Assembly (NCBI RefSeq): GCF_001695855.1
Contig: NZ_MBSS01000007.1
Coordinates: forward strand, 1-64,000
Direction of reading: 5' to 3'
From: Ensifer sp. LC163
GTDB lineage: Bacteria; Pseudomonadota; Alphaproteobacteria; Rhizobiales; Rhizobiaceae
DNA: 64,000 nucleotides
Shown here one piece after another: positions 9,103-17,735 of the stretch. How positions within the stretch are numbered: position 1 is the first letter of the stretch; each line of letters starts with the position of its first letter. Under the pieces are notes generated by a model. It was not told where the DNA came from, made no database searches, and was given only the letters and a program-made list of their open reading frames with translations. A program made the position numbers and the translations under genes.

Positions 9103-9202
9103 AGCATTTCCAGGAAAAATGCGAAGCGGTTTCCCGTCAGGAAATGCGTAAAAACAAAGAGATAGGGCGTTTCTGCGACTCCGTCTAAGCCGGAAACGCT
9201 CT
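9101..9202 (+). repeat. Rhizobial intergenic repeat, copy 1 of type B
   Basis: The element begins AGAGCATTTCC and ends GGAAACGCTCT, so its ends are inverted repeats (10 of 11 match). The interior includes a module GAAGCGGTTTCCCGTCAGG that recurs at 28672. It starts within the stop codon of the metallopeptidase gene. Confidence 0.65.
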
Positions 9203-9322
9203 AAGCCCCGAAAAACCTCTCGCGCTGGTCAGGAGCATCCTGCTCTGAGGCCAGCCCCTTCGGAAAAACAATCGGAAAACAGAGGAACACTCCGGCCGCA
9301 AAACTGGAGCGTCCCTGTTTTT

Positions 9323-9529
9323 TTACTGCTCCGACAGCTTGATGTCGGGATGATAATCCTTGCCTTCGACTTCCTTGAATACGGCCTGTCCGCATTGCAT
9401 GTGCTGCGTATCCGCATTGAAGGCGTAGGTCGGCGAGCCGTGCAGGGACCAGCCCTGGTTCAGCGCTGCCGTCACCTTATGGCAGAAGGACGCATCGTCG
9501 GGGCCGGTGAGGAAGCGGTAAAGTTTCAA
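9323..9529 (-). CDS. DUF1737 domain protein
   Basis: This 68-residue protein (MKLYRFLTGPDDASFCHKV) matches the small DUF1737 family, for which no biochemical function is established. It is soluble, with no membrane segment. The start overlaps the stop of the upstream lyase gene by ATGA (9526-9529), so the two are translationally coupled; this pairing is the only functional hint. Confidence 0.85.
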   Translation of the reverse strand: MKLYRFLTGPDDASFCHKVTAALNQGWSLHGSPTYAFNADTQHMQCGQAVFKEVEGKDYHPDIKLSEQ

Positions 9530-10431
9530 AATCTTGCCTTTCGTTTTTCAATCGTGTCCGCCTTGGCGGCGAGCTTCAAGGCCTGGTCGAGATGCAGCCG
9601 CTCGATCATTCGGCCATGAAGATTGATAACGCCCTTGCCGGCATTATCCGGCAGCGCGAAGGCGGCGATGATCGCGCGCGCCTCGTCGACGGCGGCCTGC
9701 TCGACGCCGAAGCGTTCGTTGGCCGGGCCGATCTGCAGCGGGTGGATCAGCATCTTGCCGTCATACCCCATGTCGCGCCCCTGCCGGCACTCCTCATCGA
9801 AACCGTCGGCATCACGGAAATCGTTGAACACCGCATCGATGGCGTCGAGACCGCTTCCGCGTGCGGCCAGCAGGATCTGCATCAGCCAGGGGATAAGGTA
9901 AGGCCGGCCGGGACGGTCGGGAACGCCGGTTTCCTTGCGCAGGTCGTTGAGGCCGACGACGAAGCAATCGAGCCTGCCGCCGAAGGTGCGGCCGGTCTCG
10001 GCGATCGCCGGCGCATTGACGACACCGCGCGGCGTCTCGATCATCGCCCAGAGACGTAAGCCTTCCGGCGCATCGTTATCGGCCAGCCAGTCGGCGGCGA
10101 TCTGGATATCGGCCGGACTTTCGACCTTCGGCACAAGGATCGCGTCGGGCTTTGCCGAAACGGCTGCCGCCAGATCCTGCTGGCCGAAGCCCGATCCGAG
10201 CGCATTGATGCGGATGATGATCTCGCAATCCGGCCTGTTTTCGATGAGGTGGCGAACGAGCCCGTCACGCGCCTCGGCCTTGCGCTCGGGCGCCACCGCA
10301 TCCTCGAGGTCGAAGATCGCGGCATCGGCCGCAAGTTCCGAAACCTTGGCCAGTGCACGGGCATTGTCGGCCGGCACGGAAAGCACCGAACGGCGCAAGC
10401 GAACGGGATGATGTTCGATCGATTTTGTCAT
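9526..10431 (-). CDS. HpcH/HpaI aldolase family, CitE-like CoA-ester lyase
   Basis: This 301-residue protein belongs to the citrate lyase beta / malyl-CoA lyase superfamily of TIM-barrel enzymes that cleave or form acyl-CoA thioesters using Mg2+. Visible family blocks are RRSVLSVPADN, FDLEDAVAPERK, IRINALGSGFG, MIETPRGVVNAP and GYDGKMLIHPLQI. The exact substrate (malyl-CoA, citramalyl-CoA, beta-methylmalyl-CoA) cannot be told from sequence alone. It is the first gene of a two-gene unit with the DUF1737 protein. Confidence 0.88.
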   Translation of the reverse strand: MTKSIEHHPVRLRRSVLSVPADNARALAKVSELAADAAIFDLEDAVAPERKAEARDGLVRHLIENRPDCEIIIRINALGSGFGQQDLAAAVSAKPDAILVPKVESPADIQIAADWLADNDAPEGLRLWAMIETPRGVVNAPAIAETGRTFGGRLDCFVVGLNDLRKETGVPDRPGRPYLIPWLMQILLAARGSGLDAIDAVFNDFRDADGFDEECRQGRDMGYDGKMLIHPLQIGPANERFGVEQAAVDEARAIIAAFALPDNAGKGVINLHGRMIERLHLDQALKLAAKADTIEKRKARF

Positions 10432-10532
10432 GCGGCCAGTTGTGCCCGCCTTTCATTTTTTCCGCAAGACGAGGCGAACGGCCGCCCCCTCTTGCAAGCG
10501 GCGGCGGCAACACCCACATCGGAGGCAGAAAG

Positions 10533-10787
10533 GTGACGATCATGCAAAGCATACGCTCTGTTCTTTTTACGGCTGTGGCCATTACCATTACGCTGGCGGC
10601 CTTCGTCTTCACCGCGTCGCTTGCGCTCGCGCTGACCGGCATCGCTACCGTTGTCGCGATCGGCAGCGCCATTGCCGCCCGGCTGAACCTTAAACCCGCC
10701 CGCGCCACGGCCCGCCCGACCTCCGGCGCCGCCCCGCGCGAAATGCGCATCTGGAACGACGGTCGCGGCACGATCATCGATCTCTAG
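10533..10787 (+). CDS. Small membrane protein of unknown function
   Basis: The 84-residue product has two closely spaced hydrophobic segments (LFTAVAITITLAAFVF and ALTGIATVVAIGSAIAA) followed by a basic, Pro-rich tail ending in MRIWNDGRGTIIDL. I chose the GTG at 10533 because GGAGG lies 7 bases upstream; an ATG at 10542 with a weaker AAGG is an alternative. I do not recognise the family. The conserved-looking C-terminus suggests a real gene. Confidence 0.65.
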   Translation: MTIMQSIRSVLFTAVAITITLAAFVFTASLALALTGIATVVAIGSAIAARLNLKPARATARPTSGAAPREMRIWNDGRGTIIDL

Positions 10788-10917
10788 GCCACGCGGCACC
10801 GGCCTCCAAAGCCGAGATAAAATTTTGCGACACCCATGTCGGGCGGACCCGTTTCCGTTCGTCCTTGGACCAGGCCAGCAAAGGCCATGCCCTCGTGACG
10901 AAGGATAGGAGCACGAC

Positions 10918-11349
10918 ATGGACAGCAATACGCAGAAAACGGACGCAAACCAGCTGCCACCGGCCCTGAACGGTCTGGTGCCTTATCTCCAGGTCGACGG
11001 CGCGGCCAAGGCTGCGGAATTCTACAAGCACGCCTTCGGCGCAAAGGAAGCTTATCGGCAACCGGTCGACGACCAGGGCCGGACGATGCACATCCATCTC
11101 CACATCAACGGCAGCTCGCTGATGCTCGGCGACGCCTATCCGGAATATGGCCATCCCCTGGAAAAGCCGCAGGCCTACAGCCTGATGCTGCCGGTCGACG
11201 ACATCGATGCTTGGTGGAGCCAAGCGGTGGCTGCCGGCGCCGAAATCGTCATGCCCATCGAGGTGATGTTCTGGGGCGATCGCTACGGACAGCTGCGTGA
11301 CCCCTTCGGCGTGCTCTGGGCGCTGAACGCCCCGGTCAAGGCAGGCTAG
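10918..11349 (+). CDS. VOC superfamily protein, PhnB/glyoxalase-like
   Basis: The 143-residue protein has the VOC fold signature of the PhnB-like group: PYLQVDGAAKAAEFYKHAFGA at residues 22-42, an internal HIHLHINGSSLMLGD and a final DPFGVLWAL. Such proteins bind small molecules or metal; the substrate is unknown. A GGAG lies just upstream of the ATG. It is a single gene between the small membrane protein and leuD. Confidence 0.85.
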   Translation: MDSNTQKTDANQLPPALNGLVPYLQVDGAAKAAEFYKHAFGAKEAYRQPVDDQGRTMHIHLHINGSSLMLGDAYPEYGHPLEKPQAYSLMLPVDDIDAWWSQAVAAGAEIVMPIEVMFWGDRYGQLRDPFGVLWALNAPVKAG

Positions 11350-11564
11350 GTCAAGGCAGGCTGACACCGGCGCCAGACACCGGCCGATATCCGCAGAGCC
11401 CTCGGGCAAGGCGCTCCAACTGATAAAACAACCGCTACGACAGCTGCCGGGCAGGCAATTTCACCCGCCCGGCAAGTGTCTTCGGGACAGATTTTCCTTC
11501 ATTTCGGCGCAAAACTGATCTAAACGCTTACGCAACATTTCGCTGAAATCGAAGGCCTGAAGTT

Positions 11565-12170
11565 ATGGAAAAGTTCGTCAAGCTCACCGGCGTCGCCGCG
11601 CCCCTCCCCGTCGTCAACGTCGACACGGACATGATCATCCCGAAGGATTACCTGAAGACGATCAAGCGCACCGGCCTCGGCACGGGACTTTTCGCCGAAG
11701 CGCGCTACAACGAGGACGGCTCGGTCAACCCGGATTTCGTGCTCAACAAGCCCGCCTACCAGAACGCCAAGATCCTGGTCGCCGGCGACAACTTCGGCTG
11801 CGGCTCCTCGCGCGAGCACGCGCCGTGGGCGCTTCTCGACTTCGGCATCCGCTGCGTGATCTCGACCTCGTTCGCCGACATCTTCTACAACAACTGTTTC
11901 AAGAACGGCATCCTGCCGATCGTCGTCAGCCAGGAGAACCTGGACAAGCTGATGGACGACGCCTCGCGCGGCTCCAACGCCATCCTGTCGATCGACCTGG
12001 AAACCCAGGAAATCACCGGCCCGGACGGCGGCTCGGTCAAGTTCGAGATCGATGCCTTCAAGCGCCACTGCCTGCTGAACGGCCTCGACGACATCGGCCT
12101 GACGCTGGAGAAGGCTACGGCCATCGACAGCTTCGAAAAGTCGACCGCCGCCTCGCGCCCCTGGGCGTGA
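11565..12170 (+). CDS. leuD: 3-isopropylmalate dehydratase small subunit
   Basis: LeuD is the swivel-domain subunit of isopropylmalate isomerase, which converts 2- to 3-isopropylmalate in leucine biosynthesis in complex with LeuC. The 201-residue product contains [14 protein letters not shown], the [17 protein letters not shown] swivel loop and [18 protein letters not shown], all canonical for the proteobacterial type. The partner gene leuC lies 23 kb away at 34663-36072 on the other strand. ridA follows 8 bases later. Confidence 0.96.
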   Translation: MEKFVKLTGVAAPLPVVNVDTDMIIPKDYLKTIKRTGLGTGLFAEARYNEDGSVNPDFVLNKPAYQNAKILVAGDNFGCGSSREHAPWALLDFGIRCVISTSFADIFYNNCFKNGILPIVVSQENLDKLMDDASRGSNAILSIDLETQEITGPDGGSVKFEIDAFKRHCLLNGLDDIGLTLEKATAIDSFEKSTAASRPWA

Positions 12171-12178
12171 GCTAAGGG

Positions 12179-12559
12179 ATGACGCGCAAGCTCATCTCCT
12201 CCGGTTCGCCCTTCGAGAAGACGGCAGGCTATTCGCGTGCCGTCGCCAAGGGCGACTGGTGCTTCGTTTCCGGCACCACCGGCTACGATTACGCCACCAT
12301 GACCATGCCGGAAACGGTGGAAGAACAGGCACGCAATTGCCTGAAGACGATCGAGGGCGCGCTGAAAGAGGCGGGCTTCTCGCTCTCGGATGTGGTGCGC
12401 AATCACTATTACGTCACCGATGCCAGCTTCGCCGACCGGGTTTTTCCGATCTTCGGCGAAATGTTCGGCGATATCCGCCCGGCTGCCACCATGGTCGTCT
12501 GCGATCTCATCCGCCCGGAAATGCTGATCGAGATCGAAGTCACCGCCTTCCGCGGCTGA
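12179..12559 (+). CDS. RidA family protein
   Basis: This 126-residue protein belongs to the YjgF/YER057c/UK114 family, trimeric enzymes many of which hydrolyse reactive enamine or imine intermediates. Typical blocks are VSGTTGYDY, TVEEQARNCLKTIEGALKEAG and AATMVVCDLIRPEMLIEIEVTA. The Arg of the canonical substrate site is represented by R161-like RPEML; subgroup assignment is uncertain. Placement 8 bases after leuD suggests co-transcription. The purine-rich AAGGG before the ATG is very close to it. Confidence 0.85.
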   Translation: MTRKLISSGSPFEKTAGYSRAVAKGDWCFVSGTTGYDYATMTMPETVEEQARNCLKTIEGALKEAGFSLSDVVRNHYYVTDASFADRVFPIFGEMFGDIRPAATMVVCDLIRPEMLIEIEVTAFRG

Positions 12560-12680
12560 CATCTGACGGACTGCTGCCGGCGCGGCATTGGCACCTGCCC
12601 CGCTTATGCGCTACTGCAGAGGCACGACGTCGGGTTCTTCGCAGAGCCGTTGTCCGCATCGCCACGACCGGAAGAAGCCC

Positions 12681-13520
12681 ATGCAATTCGAAGGCACCGC
12701 CGACTATATCGCCGACAAGGACCTGATGATCGCCGTCAACGCTGCGATCCGGCTGGAACGGCCGCTGCTCGTCAAGGGCGAGCCGGGCACCGGCAAGACC
12801 GAGCTTGCCCGGCAGGTTGCGGCAGCCCTCGGGCTCGACCTCATCGAATGGAACGTCAAGTCGACGACCAAGGCACAGCAGGGGCTTTACGAATATGACG
12901 CCGTCTCGCGCCTGCGCGACAGCCAGCTCGGCGACGAGCGTGTCAACGACGTCAAGAACTACATTCGCAAGGGCAAGCTCTGGCAGGCGTTCGAGGCCGG
13001 GCGGCGGGTGGTGTTGCTGATCGACGAGATCGACAAGGCCGACATCGAGTTTCCGAACGATCTGCTACAGGAGCTCGATCGGATGGAATTCCACGTCTAT
13101 GAGACCAACGAAACGATCCACGCCCGCCAGCGGCCGATCGTCGTCATCACCTCCAACAACGAGAAGGAACTGCCGGACGCCTTCCTGCGCCGCTGCTTCT
13201 TCCACTATATCCGCTTTCCCGACGCCGACACGCTCGCGCGCATCGTCGAGGTGCACTATCCCGGCATCCGCAAGACGCTGCTTTCGGCAGCCCTTGCCGC
13301 CTTCTACGATATCCGCCAGGTGCCGGGGCTGAAGAAGAAGCCTTCGACCTCCGAAGCACTCGACTGGATCCGCCTGCTCGTCGCCGACGAGATCGACCCG
13401 GCCGACCTGCGCGCCGATCCAAAGACCATGCTGCCAAAGCTGCACGGCGCGCTTCTCAAGAACGAGCAGGACGTCCACCTCTTCGAGCGCTTGGCCTTCA
13501 TGGCACGCCGCGACGGATGA
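12681..13520 (+). CDS. MoxR-family AAA+ ATPase
   Basis: MoxR ATPases act as chaperone-like remodelling enzymes, usually with a VWA-domain partner that inserts metals or matures enzymes. The 279-residue protein has Walker A GEPGTGKT at residues 33-40, Walker B VVLLIDEIDKAD near 109-120, a sensor-type VITSNNEKELPDAFLRRC block, and a C-terminal lid. The ATG at 12681 is the first start before the conserved domain. The Nudix gene overlaps its stop by ATGA. The likely VWA partner is the frameshifted gene at 15229-16412. Confidence 0.92.
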   Translation: MQFEGTADYIADKDLMIAVNAAIRLERPLLVKGEPGTGKTELARQVAAALGLDLIEWNVKSTTKAQQGLYEYDAVSRLRDSQLGDERVNDVKNYIRKGKLWQAFEAGRRVVLLIDEIDKADIEFPNDLLQELDRMEFHVYETNETIHARQRPIVVITSNNEKELPDAFLRRCFFHYIRFPDADTLARIVEVHYPGIRKTLLSAALAAFYDIRQVPGLKKKPSTSEALDWIRLLVADEIDPADLRADPKTMLPKLHGALLKNEQDVHLFERLAFMARRDG

Positions 13521-13990
13521 GGCCAAACGCCCACAAGGTTCTGATCTACGCCACCTGGCGGGAGCATCTGCTCGTCTTCGACGAGCCGGACTTTCCGGAT
13601 ATCGACCTGCAGGTTCCCGGTGGAACGATGGAACCGGGCGAAAGCCCCGAGGCCGCCGCCCTGCGCGAATTCGCCGAGGAAACCGGGCTGGCGCCACCGA
13701 CGATCGTCTTGCCGCTTGCAACGCAGGACTACCGCTTCACCAAGAACGGCCGGCAAATCTGCCATCGCCGGCACTATTTCCATGTGAAGCTTGCCGGCGA
13801 ACAACGGGAAACCTGGCTGCATCTGGAGATGACGCCGTTCAGCGGTGGCCCGCCGATCCGCTTTCGCTTCTTCTGGCTCAGCCAGAGCGAGGCTCGCAAC
13901 CGGCTTGGATACGGGATGCAGGACGGTCTGGACTTGCTGCAAACCCAAGTTGCCCGTCCCCGCTCGGCGGTCGCTCGCCCCTCACCCTAA
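13517..13990 (+). CDS. Nudix hydrolase
   Basis: The 157-residue protein has a perfect Nudix box (GX5EX7REUXEEXGU) at residues 36-58, so it should hydrolyse a nucleoside diphosphate linked to some moiety; the substrate is unknown. It is translationally coupled to the MoxR gene (ATGA overlap). The last ten or so residues (RPRSAVARPSP) are encoded by an intergenic repeat that also supplies the stop codon, so the original C-terminus may have been altered by repeat insertion. Confidence 0.9.
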   Translation: MRPNAHKVLIYATWREHLLVFDEPDFPDIDLQVPGGTMEPGESPEAAALREFAEETGLAPPTIVLPLATQDYRFTKNGRQICHRRHYFHVKLAGEQRETWLHLEMTPFSGGPPIRFRFFWLSQSEARNRLGYGMQDGLDLLQTQVARPRSAVARPSP

Positions 13991-14020
13991 CCCTCTCCCC
14001 GCACGCGGGGAGAGGGGAGC
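13975..14020. repeat. Rhizobial palindromic repeat, type C (copy 1)
   Basis: The segment contains CTCACCCTAACCCTCTCC followed by a hairpin CTCCCCGCACGCGGGGAG. The same module recurs in both orientations at 20657-20776. It overlaps the 3' end of the Nudix gene. Confidence 0.65.
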
Positions 14021-14118
14021 GGCGGCTGCAACCTTTGTCATCTGCTGCAAGCGTGAAGGGGAATAAAGCGGTCGCGGCAGCGGGATGAGGGGCCTTTTAG
14101 CCGGCGAATCGTTTTTCA

Positions 14119-14147
14119 TTGACCCCCGCGGCCTTGCCGCGCTATCA
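14119..14147 (+). promoter_or_regulatory. metA promoter
   Basis: TTGACC (14119-14124) and CTATCA (14142-14147) are separated by 17 bases and match the alphaproteobacterial housekeeping promoter pattern. The implied start near 14154 coincides with the first base of the riboswitch, which supports the call. Confidence 0.65.
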
Positions 14148-14154
14148 AATGAAC

Positions 14155-14206
14155 CGTGGTGATTTGGCCGGCCGGCTTGCAGCCACGTTAAACAAATCGC
14201 TAAAGG
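14155..14206 (+). ncRNA. SAM-II riboswitch (metA leader)
   Basis: The SAM-II signature is present in order: CGTGGTGATTTG, a GCCGGCTTGCAGCCACG segment pairing back to CGTGG, TTAAA, and ATCGCTAAAG closing the H-type pseudoknot. This aptamer senses S-adenosylmethionine upstream of methionine genes in alphaproteobacteria. A terminator follows at 14233-14264 and metA begins at 14287. Confidence 0.93.
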
Positions 14207-14232
14207 GCCGAGGAAACGTGGATTTTCCGAGG

Positions 14233-14264
14233 ACCGGTCGCGATCAATCGCCGCCGGTTTTTTT
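14233..14264 (+). terminator. Terminator between SAM-II riboswitch and metA
   Basis: ACCGGTCGCGAT and ATCGCCGCCGGT pair at 11 of 12 positions around a CA loop, followed by seven T. Lying between aptamer and start codon, it is the likely expression platform: termination of metA transcription when SAM is bound. Confidence 0.8.
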
Positions 14265-14286
14265 GTATTGATCGAGTGGAAGCCCC

Positions 14287-15213
14287 ATGCCCATCAAGAT
14301 ACCCGATACGCTGCCCGCCTTCGAAACCCTCGCGACCGAGGGCGTGCGGGTGATGACCGAGACCGTGGCGATCCGTCAGGATATCCGCCCGCTCCAGATC
14401 GGGCTCCTGAACCTCATGCCGAACAAGATCAAGACCGAGATCCAGATGGCGCGCCTCATCGGCGCCTCGCCGCTGCAGGTCGAGTTGTCGCTGATCCGCA
14501 TCGGCGCGCACCGGGCGAAAAACACCTCCGAGGAACACCTGCTCGCCTTCTACGAGACCTGGGAAGAGGTGAAGGCCCGCAAGTTCGACGGCTTCATCAT
14601 CACCGGCGCCCCGGTCGAAACGCTGGAATACGAGGACGTCACCTACTGGGACGAGTTGAAGCGCATCCTCGACTGGACGACGACCAATGTGCATTCGACG
14701 CTGAACGTCTGCTGGGGTGCGATGGCGGCGATCTATCATTTCCACGGCGTGCCGAAATATCCGCTGAAGGAGAAAGCCTTCGGCGTCTACCGCCACCAGA
14801 ACCTGCAGCCCTCCTCCGTCTATCTCAACGGCTTTTCCGACGATTTCGCCGTGCCGGTGTCGCGCTGGACCGAAGTGCGCCGCGCCGACATCGACCGGGT
14901 GGCCGACCTGGAAATCCTGATGGAATCGAAAGAGATGGGCGTCTGCCTCGTGCACGAGAAGAAGGGCAAGCGCCTCTACATGTTCAATCACGTGGAGTAT
15001 GATTCCACCTCGCTGTCGGACGAGTATTTCCGGGATGTGGATGCGGGCGCGCCGATCAAGCTGCCGCACGACTACTTCCCGCACAATGATTCGACCCTGC
15101 CGCCGCAGAACCGCTGGCGCAGCCACGCGCATCTCTTCTTCGGCAACTGGATCAACGAGATGTACCAGACGACGCCCTACGAGCTGGACATGATCGGCAG
15201 GGGAGAACGCTAA
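14287..15213 (+). CDS. metA: Homoserine O-acyltransferase MetA (predicted acetyl-CoA specific)
   Basis: MetA activates the hydroxyl of homoserine at the start of methionine synthesis. The 308-residue protein has the catalytic cysteine at position 142 ([10 protein letters not shown]), the GVYRHQNL block, and the catalytic His/Glu region [18 protein letters not shown]. At position 111 it has Glu ([12 protein letters not shown]), whereas E. coli succinyltransferase has Gly; published work on this family ties Glu111 to acetyl-CoA use. I therefore infer homoserine O-acetyltransferase activity. Expression is controlled by the SAM-II riboswitch upstream. Confidence 0.93.
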   Translation: MPIKIPDTLPAFETLATEGVRVMTETVAIRQDIRPLQIGLLNLMPNKIKTEIQMARLIGASPLQVELSLIRIGAHRAKNTSEEHLLAFYETWEEVKARKFDGFIITGAPVETLEYEDVTYWDELKRILDWTTTNVHSTLNVCWGAMAAIYHFHGVPKYPLKEKAFGVYRHQNLQPSSVYLNGFSDDFAVPVSRWTEVRRADIDRVADLEILMESKEMGVCLVHEKKGKRLYMFNHVEYDSTSLSDEYFRDVDAGAPIKLPHDYFPHNDSTLPPQNRWRSHAHLFFGNWINEMYQTTPYELDMIGRGER

Positions 15214-15228
15214 GGCTCGGAGGCTCCA

Positions 15229-16412
15229 ATGTTCATCCCCTTCTTCCTCGAATTGAAGGCTGCGAAGATCCCGGTCACGCTCCGGGAATTCCTGTCCTTG
15301 ATCGAGGGCATGGAGGCGGGCATCGCCAGCTTCGATATCGAGGCGTTCTATTTCCTCGCGCGCACGGCGCTGGTGAAGGACGAGCGCCATATCGACCGCT
15401 TCGACGGCGTCTTCCGGCATTGCTTTTCCGGCCTTGAGGCCATCAATCCCTCGGACGAGTTCGAGCAGGCGGCCATTCCCGAGGAATGGCTGCGCAAGCT
15501 TGCCGAGAAATATCTGACCGAGGAAGAGAAACGCCTGGTCGAATCCCTTGGCGGCTTCGAGACCCTGATGGAGACCTTGCGCCAGCGGCTGCGCGAACAA
15601 GAAGGGCGCCACCAGGGCGGCTCCAAATGGATCGGCACCGCCGGCACCTCCCCCTTCGGCGCCTATGGCTACAATCCCGAAGGTGTCAGGATCGGCCAGG
15701 ACGGCTCGCGGCACCACCGTGCAGTCAAGGTCTGGGACCGACGCGAATTCAGGGATTACGACGACACGGTCGAGCTCGGCACGCGCAACATCAAGGTGGC
15801 GCTCAAACGCCTGCGGCGCTGGGTGCGCCAGGGTGCTGCCGACGAACTCGACCTTTCCGGCACGTCCGCGCCACGGCCGAGCACGGTTATCTCGATGTCG
15901 TGACCCGGCCGGAACGGCGCAACGCCGTCAAGCTCCTGATGTTCTTCGATGTCGGCGGTTCGATGGACGACCATATCCGCATCGTCGAGGAGCTGTTTTC
16001 GGCGGCACGCGGCGAATTCCGCCACATGGAGCACTTCTACTTCCACAATTGCGTCTACGAGGGCCTGTGGAAGGACAATCGTCGCCGCCGCGCCGACATC
16101 ACCCGCACGACGGAGCTGCTGCGCACCTTCGGCAGCGACTACCGCGCGATCTTCGTCGGCGACGCATCGATGAGCCCCTATGAGATCAGCCACCCCGGCG
16201 GCTCGGTCGAACATTGGAACGACGAAGCCGGCGGGCTTTGGCTCTCGCGTATCGCCGCCCACTTTCCCCGATCCATCTGGCTCAATCCGGTCCCCGAGCA
16301 GCACTGGGGCCATACCCAGTCGATCGGCATGATCAGGAGCATCGTCGGCAGGCGGATGTTTCCCTTGACGCTCGCCGGACTGCAGGACGCGACAAAACAA
16401 CTATCGCGCTGA
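15229..16412 (+). pseudogene. VWA-domain (CoxE-like) protein gene with a -1 frameshift
   Basis: The first frame runs 15229-15903 and gives MFIPFFLELKAAKIPVTLREF through GTRNIKVALKRLRRWVRQ, then ends in unrelated residues and a TGA. The continuation AEHGYLDVVTRPERRNAVK through the VWA fold and MIRSIVGRRMFPLTLAGL is in another frame to 16412. Reading the join as DLSGT-IRATAEHGYL requires one extra base (probably A) between 15864 and 15865. The whole protein would be about 394 residues. The VWA metal site reads DVGGS, not the usual DxSxS. Its usual partner is a MoxR ATPase, as at 12681. This is either a real loss or a sequencing error. Confidence 0.8.
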
Positions 16413-16483
16413 ATCTACCGCAGAAAATCTCGATTTCCGGTTGCCGATCCACCTGAAATGACGCAGGTTGCTTGCCGCGAGGA

Positions 16484-16585
16484 CTGCATGTTTCCGTAAA
16501 TCCTAGCCGATTTAAGGATAAAACATGCAGCAACTCAAAGTGTAACAGCGACCTTTGCGCGTCTGCTGAGACGCGCGGCGCTGTA
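16484..16585 (-). repeat. Two-hairpin intergenic repeat, type A (copy 1, minus orientation)
   Basis: Read on the minus strand, the copy starts with a TACAGCGCCGCGCGTC hairpin and ends with a second hairpin bounded by CTGCATG and CATGCAG with ATCCTTAAATCG inside. It is the most diverged of four copies in the window (others at 34434, 49291, 57876). It separates the VWA pseudogene from galM. Confidence 0.8.
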
Positions 16586-16599
16586 GGGGGGCCCAGGCA

Positions 16600-17622
16600 A
16601 TGGACAAGCATGCGGACACGGAAATCTTCGGACACCTGCCATCGGGTGAACCGGTTCATCGTGTCGTGCTTTCCGGCGGCGGCCTGACCGCTCATATCCT
16701 CACCTGGGGAACCGTGATCCAGGACCTGCGGCTGGACGGCCATGAACCGCCGCTGGTGCTCGGCTTTACCGATCTCGAAAGCTATCTCGCCCATTCCCCC
16801 TATTTTGGCGCGACGCCCGGCCGCTGCGCCAACCGCATCGGCGACGGTCGCTTCACGCTCGACGGCACGACCTATCAGCTCGAATGTAACGAGAAGGGCG
16901 TGACGCATCTGCATGGCGGCAGCGACAATATCGGCAAGCGCAACTGGACGATCATGGACCAGACGCAGGACAGCGTGACGCTTGTCATCACCGACCCGGA
17001 CGGCCGCGCCGGCTATCCCGGCAACTGCCAGGTCCGCTGCACCTACCAGCTGAAGCCCGGCGGCGTGCTCAGCGTCGTCTACGAGGCGGAGACGGACCGG
17101 CCGACGCTCGCCAATGTCTGCCAGCACAGCTATTTCAATCTCGATGGCAGCGCGGATGCGCTCGGCCATGACATCATGATCGCCGCCGACCACTATTTGC
17201 CGACCGACGAGCGCCAGGTCCCGACAGGAGAAGTCCGACCGGTCGAAGGCACCGCCTTCGATCTCAGGGAAATGACGTCGCTCAAGCGCCAGACCGAGGG
17301 CGAACGCATCGCCTACGACCATAATTTCTGCCTCTCGCCGGAGCCCATGGCAAAACACTCGGCCGCCTTTGCGCGCAGCCTCAATTCCGGCGTGACGATG
17401 GAAGTGCTGACGACCGAGCCCGGCGTCCAGCTCTATACCGGCTTCAAGCTCGACGTGCCGGTGCCCGGCCTCGAAGGACGTCGCTACGGCGCCTTTGCCG
17501 GTTTCTGCCTGGAAACCCAGGTGTGGCCGGATGCCGTCAATCACGAAGGCTTTCCGAACGCGGTTCTGCGCCCCGGCGAAATCCGTCGCCAGGAAACGGA
17601 CTATGTCTTCATGAAGAGCTGA
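16600..17622 (+). CDS. galM: Galactose mutarotase (aldose 1-epimerase)
   Basis: The enzyme interconverts alpha and beta anomers of aldoses. The 340-residue protein has the GalM blocks: YFGATPGRCANRIGDGRF, HLHGGSDNIGKRNW with the catalytic-region histidine, CQHSYFNLDG containing the second histidine, and ETQVWPDAVNHEGFP. A GGGGGG-rich stretch precedes the ATG. It stands alone after the repeat; no other galactose gene is visible nearby. Confidence 0.9.
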   Translation: MDKHADTEIFGHLPSGEPVHRVVLSGGGLTAHILTWGTVIQDLRLDGHEPPLVLGFTDLESYLAHSPYFGATPGRCANRIGDGRFTLDGTTYQLECNEKGVTHLHGGSDNIGKRNWTIMDQTQDSVTLVITDPDGRAGYPGNCQVRCTYQLKPGGVLSVVYEAETDRPTLANVCQHSYFNLDGSADALGHDIMIAADHYLPTDERQVPTGEVRPVEGTAFDLREMTSLKRQTEGERIAYDHNFCLSPEPMAKHSAAFARSLNSGVTMEVLTTEPGVQLYTGFKLDVPVPGLEGRRYGAFAGFCLETQVWPDAVNHEGFPNAVLRPGEIRRQETDYVFMKS

Positions 17623-17735
17623 GAGCCGAGTGCATCGGCGCTCGCCCGCAGACACGCGACGGCTGATGCTCTTCGCCCGGGGCGAATGCATTGGCCGAAG
17701 CCAAAAGCATTTACAAATGAAGTGGTTGGGAAAAT

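Noticed and set aside
12681-16412. MoxR, Nudix, metA and VWA as one novel maturation system
   Set aside because: metA has its own promoter and riboswitch, and the VWA gene is frameshifted; only the MoxR-VWA link is supported by family knowledge.
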